DNA from: Bacteroidota bacterium
GTDB lineage: Bacteria; Bacteroidota; Bacteroidia; Flavobacteriales_D; Crocinitomicaceae
DNA: 44,807 nt
Assembly (NCBI GenBank): GCA_016868915.1
Contig: VGFL01000012.1
Coordinates: 1-44,807, forward strand
Direction of reading: 5' to 3'
The notes under the pieces are model-generated. The model was not told the origin of the DNA. It saw only the letters and a list, made by a program, of their open reading frames with translations, and did no database searches. Below, one piece after another: positions 8,293-16,780 of this stretch. Numbering within the stretch: position 1 is the stretch's first letter; every line of letters begins with the position of its first letter. The translations under genes were made by a program, and so were the position numbers.

Positions 8293-10140
8293 TTACTCCA
8301 CCGTTACGCTTTTAGCCAAGTTTCTCGGCTGGTCAACATTACATTGACGCATTACTGCGATGTGATATGATAATAATTGAAGTGGAATTGTAGCCAGAAG
8401 TGGAACCAGACATTCATTTGTTTCGGGGATTTCAATTACTTCATCAGCAATTTCTCGAACATGAATATCTCCCTCTGTAACAATGGCAATAATTTTTCCT
8501 TTTCGAGCTTTGACCTCTTGAATATTAGAAACAACTTTTTCATAGGAATTTCCTTGTGTAGCAATAACAAAAACAGGCATGTTTTCATCAATTAAGGCAA
8601 TTGGTCCATGTTTCATTTCTGCTGCGGGATAACCTTCAGCGTGAATATATGAAATCTCTTTCAATTTTAATGCCCCCTCCAATGCAACTGGAAAAGAGTT
8701 CCCTCTTCCCAAATATAGTGCATTTGACACATCTTTATATTGAGCAGCAATTCGTTCAATATGCCCATTGCTTTCTAAAACTCGCTTTACTTTATTGGGA
8801 ATCGATTCAAGCTCGGCCAACATAGTATGAAGGGCAGACTGGGTTATTGTTCCTTTTTTCTGTGCTAAAGTTAATGCCATCAGAGCAAGAATTGTAACTT
8901 GGGCTGTAAAAGCTTTGGTTGATGCAACTCCAATTTCTGGTCCAGCATGAGTGTAAGATCCTGCATCTGTGATTCGAGAAATGGAGGACCCAACAACATT
9001 ACAAATACCAAGAATCGTTGCTCCCTTACTCTTTGCTAATTCAAGAGCTGCCAATGTATCGGCCGTTTCACCTGATTGAGAAATAGCAATAACAACATCC
9101 CTTTCATCAATAATTGGATTCCTGTATCTAAATTCACTTGCATATTCAACTTCAACATTGATTCTTGCAAGATCTTCAATAAGATATTCTCCAACTAAAC
9201 CTGCATGCCACGAGGTTCCACAAGCCACAATAACGAGGCGATTTGCCTGTATCATTTTATCTTCATACTCCCTGATTCCACGCAGAGAAACCCATCCTTC
9301 GTTAGTATTTAACCGACCTCTGAAACAATCAAGAATTGATCTTGGTTGCTCATATATTTCTTTCAACATAAAATGCTCATAACCTCCTTTTTCAAGCGCC
9401 TCTAACTCGAGCTCTAACTGTTGGATATATGGTGTTTTCTGCTGATCCCCAATGTTGTATAATTTGAGACCATCATTCTCAAGATCAATCACTGCAATTT
9501 CTTCATCATTCAAATAAACAACTTGTTTTGTGTATTCAACAATTGGCGAAGCGTCTGAAGCAAGGTAAAAGTCTCCTTCTGTTCCAATTCCAACTACCAG
9601 CGGACTACTTTTACGCGCAGCTACTAACCGATTGGGATAGTCTTTTGAAATGGCAACAATTGCGTAGGCACCAATAACGTAATGAAGAGCAATACGTAAA
9701 GCCTCTCCAAACCATACCTTTTCTTTTTTACTTATATTATCAATCAAATGAACCAATACTTCAGTATCTGTTTCGCTTTTAAAAACATAACCTTGATTAA
9801 TTAATTCTTTTCGAAGAGAGTCATAGTTTTCTATTATACCATTGTGAATCAATGCAATCGTACCATCCATTGAAACATGTGGATGAGCATTTATATCAGT
9901 TGGCAGTCCATGAGTTGCCCAACGGGTATGACCAATACCAATATGGCCGGAAATATCGAATTGATTGGCGTAATCCTCTAAATTTGATACTTTCCCCGCT
10001 TTTTTATAAACTAATAAATTACCTTTTGATAGTAAAGCCACTCCTGCACTATCATACCCTCTATATTCGAGTCTTTTTAAACCCTTCAGAACGACAGGGA
10101 AGGCATTTTTCTTACCAATATAAGCTACAATTCCACACAT
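8293..10140 (-). CDS. glmS: Glutamine--fructose-6-phosphate aminotransferase (isomerizing)
   Basis: Full length at 615 aa. It makes glucosamine-6-phosphate from fructose-6-phosphate and glutamine, the entry to UDP-GlcNAc for peptidoglycan and LPS. After the initiator Met, Cys2 (MCGIVAYIG) is the N-terminal nucleophile of the class II glutaminase domain (1 to about 230), with RLEYRGYDSAG and HTRWATHG motifs. Two SIS sugar-isomerase domains follow (CGTSWHAG near 305; LYLGRGNSFPVALEGALKLKE near 475). The C-terminus is DQPRNLAKSVTVE as in canonical GlmS. It is the last gene of an operon with a DUF4270 lipoprotein (gap 3) and a glycogen-synthase-like protein. No glmS ribozyme is expected or seen in Bacteroidetes. 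Confidence 0.98.
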   Translation of the reverse strand: MCGIVAYIGKKNAFPVVLKGLKRLEYRGYDSAGVALLSKGNLLVYKKAGKVSNLEDYANQFDISGHIGIGHTRWATHGLPTDINAHPHVSMDGTIALIHNGIIENYDSLRKELINQGYVFKSETDTEVLVHLIDNISKKEKVWFGEALRIALHYVIGAYAIVAISKDYPNRLVAARKSSPLVVGIGTEGDFYLASDASPIVEYTKQVVYLNDEEIAVIDLENDGLKLYNIGDQQKTPYIQQLELELEALEKGGYEHFMLKEIYEQPRSILDCFRGRLNTNEGWVSLRGIREYEDKMIQANRLVIVACGTSWHAGLVGEYLIEDLARINVEVEYASEFRYRNPIIDERDVVIAISQSGETADTLAALELAKSKGATILGICNVVGSSISRITDAGSYTHAGPEIGVASTKAFTAQVTILALMALTLAQKKGTITQSALHTMLAELESIPNKVKRVLESNGHIERIAAQYKDVSNALYLGRGNSFPVALEGALKLKEISYIHAEGYPAAEMKHGPIALIDENMPVFVIATQGNSYEKVVSNIQEVKARKGKIIAIVTEGDIHVREIADEVIEIPETNECLVPLLATIPLQLLSYHIAVMRQCNVDQPRNLAKSVTVE

Positions 10141-10143
10141 AAA

Positions 10144-11436
10144 TTAATAAGTAGTATAGGTAACGACTAATTTAGGTTTTACTTTATTTGATGTATGTAT
10201 ACCATTAAAAACAATTCTTTCAGCCGAATTTATGAAAAATCGAGGAGAAATTACTAAACCTGTATTCTCTTGACTATCAGTAACAATTGACTGAGCGTAA
10301 CTACGAATATCAACAAAAAATAATTTCTTGACCTCATTGTATTCGCCAATGGTAGGAAGGCTTGTGTAATAATTATCGGAGTCCTGGACCTTGGTGGCCA
10401 CTGAAACGCTAATACCAGGTTTGTACCTGTATCCAGTTTGGTATTGAATTGGAAGACTTAGTTCTGCTTTATGAATTATGGTTTTTTGCGGAAGATTACT
10501 CAATCCAGGTATTTTCACGATAGCTCGATGTTTAAACGCTTGAGCATAATATTCATTTTTTCCTAAGGTGGTATTTTGCAAGAGATTGCTAACTGGAGTT
10601 CCAGATGAATTAATATCTACGTGAGTGAAATCTGCACAACTTGCATTGAGCAACAGATCAAAAGTTTTAAAAATACCATTTTGACGAAAATATATTGTAA
10701 TTTTTGAAGAAGGATCATTCAGCTTAACATACAAGGCGGCACCAACTCCTGGGGCTTGCGAACCATTATTAGTTCTGACGTGAATTCCTTTAAAATAACT
10801 CACAAAATTTTCATTACTTGCAAAAGTAGAGCTCCCGCTTGAAATCAATGCCTTAAAGAAACTGGTATCTAATGGGATTCTTAATTGAGCATCAACCGTA
10901 TCTCCCCCGACAATTGTTTTTTCAGTGGGTTTCGGCGTTATAGTTCCTTTACCAAAGGGAACAAGATTTGTTTGTTTTATGGATTTAGTTGTAAAAGAAT
11001 AATAGGTAGAATCAATATGTAAATCTTCATCCAATTCATAAACTTCAAACGTTTGAGTGCTCTGATCACCGTAAAATCCAGCATATTCAAGAGAAAGAAC
11101 AACCGAATCCATGATTATAGTGGACATGTCTCCAAAATTTGGATTTATCGTTGTTAAACTAAGTTGCGTGTAAATTGAGGCATTAAATGTTCCAAATTTA
11201 GGATCGTAGTAACTTCCAAGCAATCCGTTTGGACCATTATCAGTTATTAATGAGTCCTCCTCTATGGTGTAGGTTTGAAGTTCAAAAGTGTCAACTGTTA
11301 TTCCATTTAAAATTTCGTCTTCATCAAGGGTTCCTATACCAACGGAAGAGTCTTTTTTCTTACACGAAAAAATCAGAAGAAATAAGCAATTGGCTAAAAT
11401 AAATTTTGTCAAAAAAGATGCATAGAATCTCTGCAT
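10144..11436 (-). CDS. DUF4270 family lipoprotein
   Basis: The 430-aa protein has a lipoprotein signal (residues 1-25, ending LLIFSCKKK). The mature N-terminus SSVGIGTLDEDEILNGITVDTFELQTYTIEEDSL matches the DUF4270 family of Bacteroidetes outer-membrane lipoproteins. The rest is beta-rich with short charged loops, and the C-terminal SNKVKPKLVVTYTTY is typical of the family. It sits between the glycogen-synthase-like gene (gap 5) and glmS (gap 3), all one operon. The same neighbourhood recurs in many Bacteroidetes according to my recollection. No biochemical role is established; a link with envelope or storage polysaccharide is only suggested by context. Confidence 0.9.
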   Translation of the reverse strand: MQRFYASFLTKFILANCLFLLIFSCKKKDSSVGIGTLDEDEILNGITVDTFELQTYTIEEDSLITDNGPNGLLGSYYDPKFGTFNASIYTQLSLTTINPNFGDMSTIIMDSVVLSLEYAGFYGDQSTQTFEVYELDEDLHIDSTYYSFTTKSIKQTNLVPFGKGTITPKPTEKTIVGGDTVDAQLRIPLDTSFFKALISSGSSTFASNENFVSYFKGIHVRTNNGSQAPGVGAALYVKLNDPSSKITIYFRQNGIFKTFDLLLNASCADFTHVDINSSGTPVSNLLQNTTLGKNEYYAQAFKHRAIVKIPGLSNLPQKTIIHKAELSLPIQYQTGYRYKPGISVSVATKVQDSDNYYTSLPTIGEYNEVKKLFFVDIRSYAQSIVTDSQENTGLVISPRFFINSAERIVFNGIHTSNKVKPKLVVTYTTY

Positions 11437-11441
11437 TTCTC

Positions 11442-12263
11442 CTAAACTAATACCGATTCATCGATAATTTTATCAAAAAAAGCAGAAAGTTCCTTGGCTT
11501 GGTTTTCTTCGGCAATATAGCCTAACTTCGGGCATTTAGAATTATTGAAAACATCAAGTAATTCCGCAGGAATAGATTCAGAACCGATACACAATCCATC
11601 GATGTATTGAGCAAGGGCTTTTGTAATTCCTACACACGAGGTGTCAGAAAATTTTGAGGCTACGTTAGATGGAATACCATCAAATAATAATTTTTCAGGT
11701 AGTCTCTTGTCCCATGGGGTAGTAAAAACTTGATCAAAAATGTTGTATACAACTTTTGTACTTGCAAAATGGGGATCCTTATCATACACAAACTTAATAT
11801 ACAATGCCATCATTGAAGATAACCACCCATTGCAATGAATAATGTCAGGCTGCCAACCTAATTTTTTAACTGTCTCGAGCACTCCTCTGCAGAAAAAAAT
11901 TGAACGCTCGTCATTATCATTATAAAATTGACCCTCAACATCACCTAAGGCTCCGTTTCTACGGAAAAGTTCATCATTATCAATGAAGTATACTTGCATA
12001 CGCGCAGGGGCCACAGACGCAACTTTAATTATCAACTGATGATCATCGTCATCAATTGTTAAATTCTGTCCTGAGAGTCTTATTACTTCGTGGAGTTGAT
12101 GTCTTCTTTCATTTATGCAACCAAATCGGGGCATAAATACTCTGATTTCTTTGCCGGCATCCTGAATTATTTCAGGAAGCCTTCTTGAGGTACTTGAAAT
12201 TTCAGATTTAGGTGAAAAAGGGAATATTTCCTGCGAAATAAAAAGAATTTTCTTTTTTTCCAT
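11442..12263 (-). CDS. Glycogen/starch synthase N-terminal-domain protein (GT5-like, probably non-catalytic)
   Basis: The 273-aa protein resembles only the N-terminal Rossmann domain of GT5 glycogen synthases (PF08323): ILFISQEIFPFSPKSE at the start, RVFMPRFGCINERR near residue 45, VYFIDNDELFRR near 94, and DIIHCNGWLSSMMALYIK near 145. The C-terminal glycosyltransferase domain (about 200 residues with the E-x7-E motif) is absent. The usual ADP-glucose loop KxGGLGDV is replaced by KSEISSTSRRLP. It is therefore unlikely to be a processive glycogen synthase on its own. It heads the operon with DUF4270 and glmS and faces panC divergently, with a promoter at 12291-12321. Its real role is unknown. 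Confidence 0.85.
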   Translation of the reverse strand: MEKKKILFISQEIFPFSPKSEISSTSRRLPEIIQDAGKEIRVFMPRFGCINERRHQLHEVIRLSGQNLTIDDDDHQLIIKVASVAPARMQVYFIDNDELFRRNGALGDVEGQFYNDNDERSIFFCRGVLETVKKLGWQPDIIHCNGWLSSMMALYIKFVYDKDPHFASTKVVYNIFDQVFTTPWDKRLPEKLLFDGIPSNVASKFSDTSCVGITKALAQYIDGLCIGSESIPAELLDVFNNSKCPKLGYIAEENQAKELSAFFDKIIDESVLV

Positions 12264-12290
12264 GCAATTGTAAGATGCTAATTAAGAATA

Positions 12291-12321
12291 CAAAATTAAG
12301 AAAAAAATACCGATCTTCAAA
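12291..12321 (-). promoter_or_regulatory. Promoter of the glycogen-synthase-like/DUF4270/glmS operon
   Basis: Minus strand TTTG (12318-12321), exactly 19 bases, then TAATTTTG (12291-12298), a full match to the Bacteroidetes consensus, 27 bases upstream of the ATG. Confidence 0.75.
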
Positions 12322-12329
12322 AAAACACA

Positions 12330-12337
12330 TAGTTTTG
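12330..12337 (+). promoter_or_regulatory. Candidate -7 element for panC
   Basis: TAGTTTTG matches TAnnTTTG fully and lies 18 bases upstream of the TTG start of panC. No clear -33 TTG is found at the right distance, so support is partial. Confidence 0.4.
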
Positions 12338-12355
12338 TGTCCAATTTGAATTGAG

Positions 12356-13207
12356 TTGAAAAAGATTGCAATTTGCACAACGATAAAAAGTTTGAATAAT
12401 GAACTAACAAAAGTTTCAAAAAATAGAGACTATGACTTAGGGTTTGTTCCCACTATGGGGGCTTTACATAGGGGCCATCTTGAATTGGTTAAACGAGCAA
12501 GCACGGAGAATCAGTCTGTTGTCGTCAGTATTTTTGTTAATCCCAATCAGTTCAATAACAAGGAAGACCTCGAAAAATATCCGAGAACTATAGAAAATGA
12601 TATAAAAGTACTTGAAAATATTTCCAATTGTATTGTGTTCATTCCAAATAAACATGAGATTTATCCAGATGACGATAATTTCCAGAGCATTGATTTACAA
12701 GGAATGGACACTATTCTAGAGGGAAAATATAGGCCTGGACACTTTCAAGGAGTGGTTCATGTCATTCATAATTTCTTTAAGTTAATTCGACCGACACGTG
12801 CATATTTCGGTCAAAAAGACTTTCAACAACTTGCGATAATAAAAAAAAGCACTCATATTTTTAATTTTCCAACTCATATAATTACTTGCAAAACAGTAAG
12901 AGATAATTCGGGACTTGCTAAAAGTAGCCGAAATTTAAGACTAAGTGCAGCGGAAAAAAGAGATGCCGTAATTATATTTAAAACCTTGATTTTTATTAAA
13001 AAAAATCGAAAATATTGTAAAACCCCAAAAGAATTGAAAATCCAAGCGATGAACTTTTTTCTCAAAGGAAAATTGAAATTAGAATATATCGAAATTTGTG
13101 AATCAAAAAGTTTAGAAATTGTTGAAAACCAATGGGCTGAAAACATGACTGCATCAATTGCGGCTTACTGCGGTGAAGTACGCTTAATCGATAACATGGA
13201 AATTTAA
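12356..13207 (+). CDS. panC: Pantothenate synthetase (pantoate--beta-alanine ligase)
   Basis: The 283-aa enzyme condenses pantoate and beta-alanine using ATP, the last step of vitamin B5 synthesis before CoA. Motifs visible are FVPTMGALHRGHLELV (HxGH nucleotide-binding signature, about residues 30-45), SIFVNPNQFNNKEDLEKYPRT near 60, GKYRPGHFQGV near 123, RAYFGQKDFQQL near 145 and the KMSKS-like SGLAKSSRNLRLS near 185. The start is TTG: the in-frame codon two codons further upstream is preceded by a TGA, so no ATG is available nearby. It is transcribed divergently from the glmS operon. No panD lies downstream, where many Bacteroidetes have it. Confidence 0.95.
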   Translation: MKKIAICTTIKSLNNELTKVSKNRDYDLGFVPTMGALHRGHLELVKRASTENQSVVVSIFVNPNQFNNKEDLEKYPRTIENDIKVLENISNCIVFIPNKHEIYPDDDNFQSIDLQGMDTILEGKYRPGHFQGVVHVIHNFFKLIRPTRAYFGQKDFQQLAIIKKSTHIFNFPTHIITCKTVRDNSGLAKSSRNLRLSAAEKRDAVIIFKTLIFIKKNRKYCKTPKELKIQAMNFFLKGKLKLEYIEICESKSLEIVENQWAENMTASIAAYCGEVRLIDNMEI

Positions 13208-13208
13208 C

Positions 13209-13568
13209 TTACAGATTCTCTACATTAAAACAAGTTTGCATTTTTTTGGTAAGAGATTTTATTACTAATTCGTATGAATTATTAATACATTCTACTAAAA
13301 TTTCTTGTGGAATTTCTGCCCTTAAGCTTATGGTAATCCAATGCTTTTTGTTCATATGATATCCAGGTTGGATTCCTTCGAAACGCTCTCTTAACTCGAT
13401 ACTCCGTTCTGGACTGCACTTTACACTTATTGATATTGGATTATTAATATCAACCAACAAGAAAATTTTTCCACCGATTTTGAAAACAAGTGTTTGATCG
13501 TCAAAAGGAAAATCTTCATTCACATATGGTTTAGAGGCACATAGAGAATAAAGATCCTCAATGTTCAT
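13209..13568 (-). CDS. MmcQ/YjbR family DNA-binding-like protein
   Basis: The 119-aa protein matches the MmcQ/YjbR family (cyaY-like/double-wing fold): an N-terminal helix MNIEDLYSLCASKP, then DDQTLVFKIGGKIFLLVDI, PISISVKCSPERSIELRERF, GYHMNKKHWITISL and the C-terminal helix LVECINNSYELVIKSL. The GYHMNKKHW block is the most diagnostic part. The YjbR fold is reported to bind DNA in some members, but the cellular role is not established. The gene directly abuts the desaturase stop (its ATG follows without a gap), so the two are probably cotranscribed; it converges on panC with one base between the stops. Confidence 0.85.
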   Translation of the reverse strand: MNIEDLYSLCASKPYVNEDFPFDDQTLVFKIGGKIFLLVDINNPISISVKCSPERSIELRERFEGIQPGYHMNKKHWITISLRAEIPQEILVECINNSYELVIKSLTKKMQTCFNVENL

Positions 13569-14678
13569 CTAGTGAATAGCAGGTGCATTGTCAAATTTAC
13601 CGAGATTGTAGAGCATTTTTGAATGCCCTAATAAAGCGCCTAAGAAGGAGTTGTAAGAATGATAGGGTAAGTTAAATTCGTTTGCAGTTTCTCGGACAAT
13701 CTTTGATAATTTTGGATAATGAACATGACAAATATTTGGAAACAAGTGATGTTCTACTTGATAATTCAAGCCACCAATATACCATGTAAGAATTGAGTCA
13801 CTTGGAGCAAAATTGGCCGTGTTGTACAACTGATTAATCGCCCAATCTGCATCAACATTACCAGATTCATCCGGCTTTAAATAATCTGAACTTGGAACCA
13901 CGTGAGCCGGTTGGAAAATTGCTGCCAAAATAAAACCACAAATAAATTGCATCGTTGCCCAACCCAGTAAGGACATGTACCATGGGGCATCGATTAGCAA
14001 TATAGGTAAGGCAAGAAATAGTGACATGTAAACTATTTTACTAACAATTAGATTTGTTAAATGTCTCGAAAAACTAATTTTTTGAGTTTGTATCAATCCT
14101 TTTTTCTTGTATCTAACGGCTTGTTGAAAATCTTTTGTTGTTGACCACATCATTGTCATTAACCCATAAAAAAACCACGCATAAATAAATTGAAAACGAT
14201 GGAGTTTATTTCTTTTTGTATGAGGGGAAAATCGTAAAATAAATGAAGGCGGTTTGATATCTTCATCCATATCAGCAACATTCGTGTACGTGTGGTGCAG
14301 AACATTGTGTTGTATTCGCCAATTAACATCACTACCACCCAAAAGAACCATCACCTTACCAACTATTTTATTGACCAATTCGTTTTTAGAATAAGCCCCA
14401 TGATTGGCATCGTGCATTACAGACAAACCAACTCCAGCCATTCCGATACCCGTTATACTCCACAGTGCAATAAACAACCATGGAGAATAGTCTACAAAAA
14501 ATAACATACTGAAAGGGAAAAGGTACAATGTAAGCATAAATATAGTTTTGACCACCATATTTGTGTTTGCGTGGCGAGAAATATTATTTTCTCTAAAATA
14601 GCTATTTACTCGTGATCTTAAAACTTTATAAAATTCGGTAGTGTCAACACCAGTAAATCGAACATTTTTATATTGCAT
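13569..14678 (-). CDS. Membrane fatty acid desaturase (acyl-CoA/acyl-lipid type)
   Basis: The 369-aa protein is a membrane-bound diiron desaturase introducing double bonds in acyl chains. All three histidine boxes are present: HDANH (about residues 89-93), HNVLHH (124-129) and QVEHH near residue 310. Four membrane helices in two hairpins (about 45-85 and 210-260) separate them. The QVEHH form of the third box and the loop PPSFILRFSPHTKRNK resemble the linoleoyl-CoA or front-end desaturase group, but the N-terminal cytochrome b5 domain found in eukaryotic members is absent. A promoter lies at 14692-14720. Regiospecificity cannot be read from the sequence. Confidence 0.93.
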   Translation of the reverse strand: MQYKNVRFTGVDTTEFYKVLRSRVNSYFRENNISRHANTNMVVKTIFMLTLYLFPFSMLFFVDYSPWLFIALWSITGIGMAGVGLSVMHDANHGAYSKNELVNKIVGKVMVLLGGSDVNWRIQHNVLHHTYTNVADMDEDIKPPSFILRFSPHTKRNKLHRFQFIYAWFFYGLMTMMWSTTKDFQQAVRYKKKGLIQTQKISFSRHLTNLIVSKIVYMSLFLALPILLIDAPWYMSLLGWATMQFICGFILAAIFQPAHVVPSSDYLKPDESGNVDADWAINQLYNTANFAPSDSILTWYIGGLNYQVEHHLFPNICHVHYPKLSKIVRETANEFNLPYHSYNSFLGALLGHSKMLYNLGKFDNAPAIH

Positions 14679-14691
14679 GATAAAATTTTAA

Positions 14692-14720
14692 CAAATTTAA
14701 AAATTAATAAAATACATCAA
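14692..14720 (-). promoter_or_regulatory. Promoter of the desaturase gene
   Basis: Minus strand TTG (14718-14720), 18 bases, then TAAATTTG (14692-14699), 14 bases upstream of the ATG. The imperfect palindrome CATCAACATATGTGATG (14715-14731) overlaps the -33 region and could be an operator. Confidence 0.6.
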
Positions 14721-14749
14721 CATATGTGATGTGTAACTTTTGCATAAAC

Positions 14750-15361
14750 TCAAGTTGAAAAGTCGCATTTTTTACCTGTTAAGCATCGGACTAAGAGTAT
14801 GATGAAAACAAATATTAGATTCATATGTTCGCTCACAACGAAGAAATAGTTTAACCAAATGACTATGATCCAAATTGCGCATGAGATAAAAGAGTATTTT
14901 AATTTGGGTCGCAATTTATTTAACTCCTCAGGAGATTTCATTTTATGGATGAAAACCAGGACATCCTGATTCATTTTAATGCTTAATATAAAGTAGAGCA
15001 GAGGCAAAAGAATAATTACTTGAGGTATTCCAAAATCTTCGAAAAGAAGAAAATTAACCCACTCAGTCGTAATTGACTTATTTGGATTAAGGGTATAAAT
15101 AAAAAGATGAACAAAAACTAATTCTAGAAAAAAATCTACGAACAGAAAACCAACAGATTTTTTGTCTATTGGCTGGTCTTTTTTTAAAACCCGTTTATTT
15201 ATTTTTCTAAATGTTTCATTTCTGAAATAGTTCGTAAAAAGAATATCAATTAAATAGTACGCTAAAATAAAAAATAGAGACCAATTCCACAGAAAATAGC
15301 CGAGTAAAGGGATTGCTAATTCCCCAAGAAGCTGAATAATAATCGCCGTTTTTTTACTCAT
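14750..15361 (-). CDS. Hypothetical multi-pass membrane protein
   Basis: A 203-aa protein with about six predicted membrane helices: two at residues 6-45, one near 70-90, one or two around 110-130, and a final pair at 150-195. I do not recognise a family; there is no signature motif and few charged residues inside the helices. Loops contain KRVLKKDQPIDKK (positive, probably cytoplasmic). Its ATG overlaps the stop of the TPR lipoprotein gene by one base (TAATG), which indicates translational coupling. It therefore likely works with, or is at least coexpressed with, that lipoprotein. Confidence 0.75.
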   Translation of the reverse strand: MSKKTAIIIQLLGELAIPLLGYFLWNWSLFFILAYYLIDILFTNYFRNETFRKINKRVLKKDQPIDKKSVGFLFVDFFLELVFVHLFIYTLNPNKSITTEWVNFLLFEDFGIPQVIILLPLLYFILSIKMNQDVLVFIHKMKSPEELNKLRPKLKYSFISCAIWIIVIWLNYFFVVSEHMNLIFVFIILLVRCLTGKKCDFST

Positions 15362-16386
15362 TACTTTAGTGCGGCAACACGTTCTTTTGTTAACTCAAAT
15401 TGTGGATTGTATTTTAATGCTTTGGCATAAGCTTGTAAGGCTCTTGTTCTGTCATTTTTATCTTCGTAACATAGTCCGATATTATGCCACGCTTTGACAA
15501 ATTCGGGTTGAATATCTATGGCCATTTGGTAGTAAATAATTGCACTGTCTAATTGATTTTCGGTATGAAATTGTTTTATGTAACCCAAATTAAACCAGCC
15601 TAAATGATATTTATCATTTACCCGCATTAATTCATGATAACCTCTCTCTGCGTCATTGAACCTCTCTAACATTTGATCACAATAAGCAACGCCATATAAT
15701 GCCTCAGATAAATTGGGATTTATCGCAACGGCACTTCTAAATTTTTCAATGGCAATTTGATATTTTTCATCTTCAGTGTAAAGCTGGCCCAGTCGTAAAT
15801 AAGCCAATTCAAATGTTGGATCTTGTTGGACGGCTGTTTCGTAAGATGAAATAGCTAATTTTCTATTGTTTTGCATAAGAAAAATTGTTCCTTTCATAAT
15901 ATATGCATCACGGTATTTTGGATTAATCTTTAGCGCCTGATCCACATATTGTATGGCCGTTTGAAAGTCGGAAAAATAAGCATAAGTTGAAGATAGCCCA
16001 ACAAGTGCTTTTGTATTTTTTGGTTGTTTTTTAACGATGAATGAGTAATGAAATTGAGCGCGAGAAACATCGGTAACCGAGCGCTCAGGATCATTTGAAA
16101 GTACATCCGCATACAAAAGACGAGTATCAATACGGGAACTATCCAAACGAAAGGCTTTAGTAGCATCTGGTTTCGCAATATCAAAATACTTCTGGTTGTA
16201 TTTCGTTAGAAAGGAATCAAGCATTAAATTTCCTCGTTTCACGAGAAGTCCAACATTATTTGGATCCTTTGAAAGTAGGCTATCTAAATTTTCGTTTTTT
16301 ACAGTAACTTTTTCACCTTTTTCTTTACAGCTAAAGATTAGGAAAATTGAAAGAAATAAGAATAAACAACTAATTAAGTGTTTCAT
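15361..16386 (-). CDS. TPR-repeat lipoprotein
   Basis: The 341-aa protein has a lipoprotein signal (MKHLISCLFLFLSIFLIFSC, then KEKGEK). A helical region follows with roughly six to seven tetratricopeptide repeats between residues 85 and 335. Diagnostic pieces are ALVGLSSTYAYFSDFQTAIQ, AYIMKGTIFLMQNNRKLAIS, AYLRLGQLYTEDEKYQIAIE and AWHNIGLCYEDKNDRTRAL. TPR lipoproteins of this type act as scaffolds in the envelope. A candidate -7 box TATTTTTG (16402-16409) lies 15 bases upstream of the ATG. The downstream membrane protein overlaps its stop. Partner and function unknown. Confidence 0.88.
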   Translation of the reverse strand: MKHLISCLFLFLSIFLIFSCKEKGEKVTVKNENLDSLLSKDPNNVGLLVKRGNLMLDSFLTKYNQKYFDIAKPDATKAFRLDSSRIDTRLLYADVLSNDPERSVTDVSRAQFHYSFIVKKQPKNTKALVGLSSTYAYFSDFQTAIQYVDQALKINPKYRDAYIMKGTIFLMQNNRKLAISSYETAVQQDPTFELAYLRLGQLYTEDEKYQIAIEKFRSAVAINPNLSEALYGVAYCDQMLERFNDAERGYHELMRVNDKYHLGWFNLGYIKQFHTENQLDSAIIYYQMAIDIQPEFVKAWHNIGLCYEDKNDRTRALQAYAKALKYNPQFELTKERVAALK

Positions 16387-16414
16387 TTGTTAAAAGATAA
16401 ACAAAAATACCTTT

Positions 16415-16449
16415 TTTGTTGATGATACTGTAATTTCTCGTTAATTTTG
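16415..16449 (+). promoter_or_regulatory. Promoter of the small CxxC membrane protein
   Basis: TTTG (16415-16418), 23 bases, then TAATTTTG (16442-16449). The -7 box is a full match; the spacer is at the long end of the accepted range. The ATG lies 17 bases downstream. Confidence 0.5.
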
Positions 16450-16466
16450 ATACATAATTTCATCAA

Positions 16467-16709
16467 ATGAAAAATCGATATGCTCTTTTACTCACTGTTT
16501 CCTTCGTTCTTATAACGCTAGATTATTTTTCACAGGGGTGCTCACAATGTAAAATGTTAGCAGAACAAGGTTCAGAAGTGGATGAGGGATCTTTTGGCAG
16601 CACGATTAATTCGGGTATTTTGTACTTAATGGTAATCCCCTATTTGATTCTCATGTTTCTTTTTAGAGAACGTATATTTCGAATATTAAAAGGTTTATTG
16701 AAGAAATAA
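16467..16709 (+). CDS. Small CxxC membrane protein
   Basis: An 80-aa protein with a signal-like first helix (residues 4-20), a short periplasmic CSQCKMLAEQG segment at residues 25-35, and a membrane helix STINSGILYLMVIPYLILMFLF with a basic C-terminus. Bacteroidetes encode many similar small proteins with CPMCKA plus NxGILYL..PY, often near respiratory or copper-related genes (from memory, not searched). Here it stands alone and divergent from the TPR lipoprotein. The CxxC could bind a metal or be redox-active; that is inference. It has its own promoter at 16415-16449. Confidence 0.75.
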   Translation: MKNRYALLLTVSFVLITLDYFSQGCSQCKMLAEQGSEVDEGSFGSTINSGILYLMVIPYLILMFLFRERIFRILKGLLKK

Positions 16710-16720
16710 ATCAACGAAGA

Positions 16721-16754
16721 AAGCCCCCCAGAATACTGCGATTCCAGAGAGCCT
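16721..16754 (-). terminator. GU-rich hairpin, candidate terminator of the CsgG-like gene
   Basis: In minus-strand RNA AGGCUCUCUGGAAU pairs with AUUCUGGGGGGCUU (14 bp, about five G-U pairs, 6-base loop) and is followed by the pyrimidine-rich UCUUCGUUGA. On the plus strand the wobbles become mismatches, so it works in one direction only. The U-tract is poor, so this is tentative. Confidence 0.45.
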
Positions 16755-16780
16755 CTCTACTGTTCTTTTAGTTTTCTGTT

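Noticed and set aside
12874-13146. 90-aa minus-strand ORF inside panC
   Set aside because: Shadow of panC.
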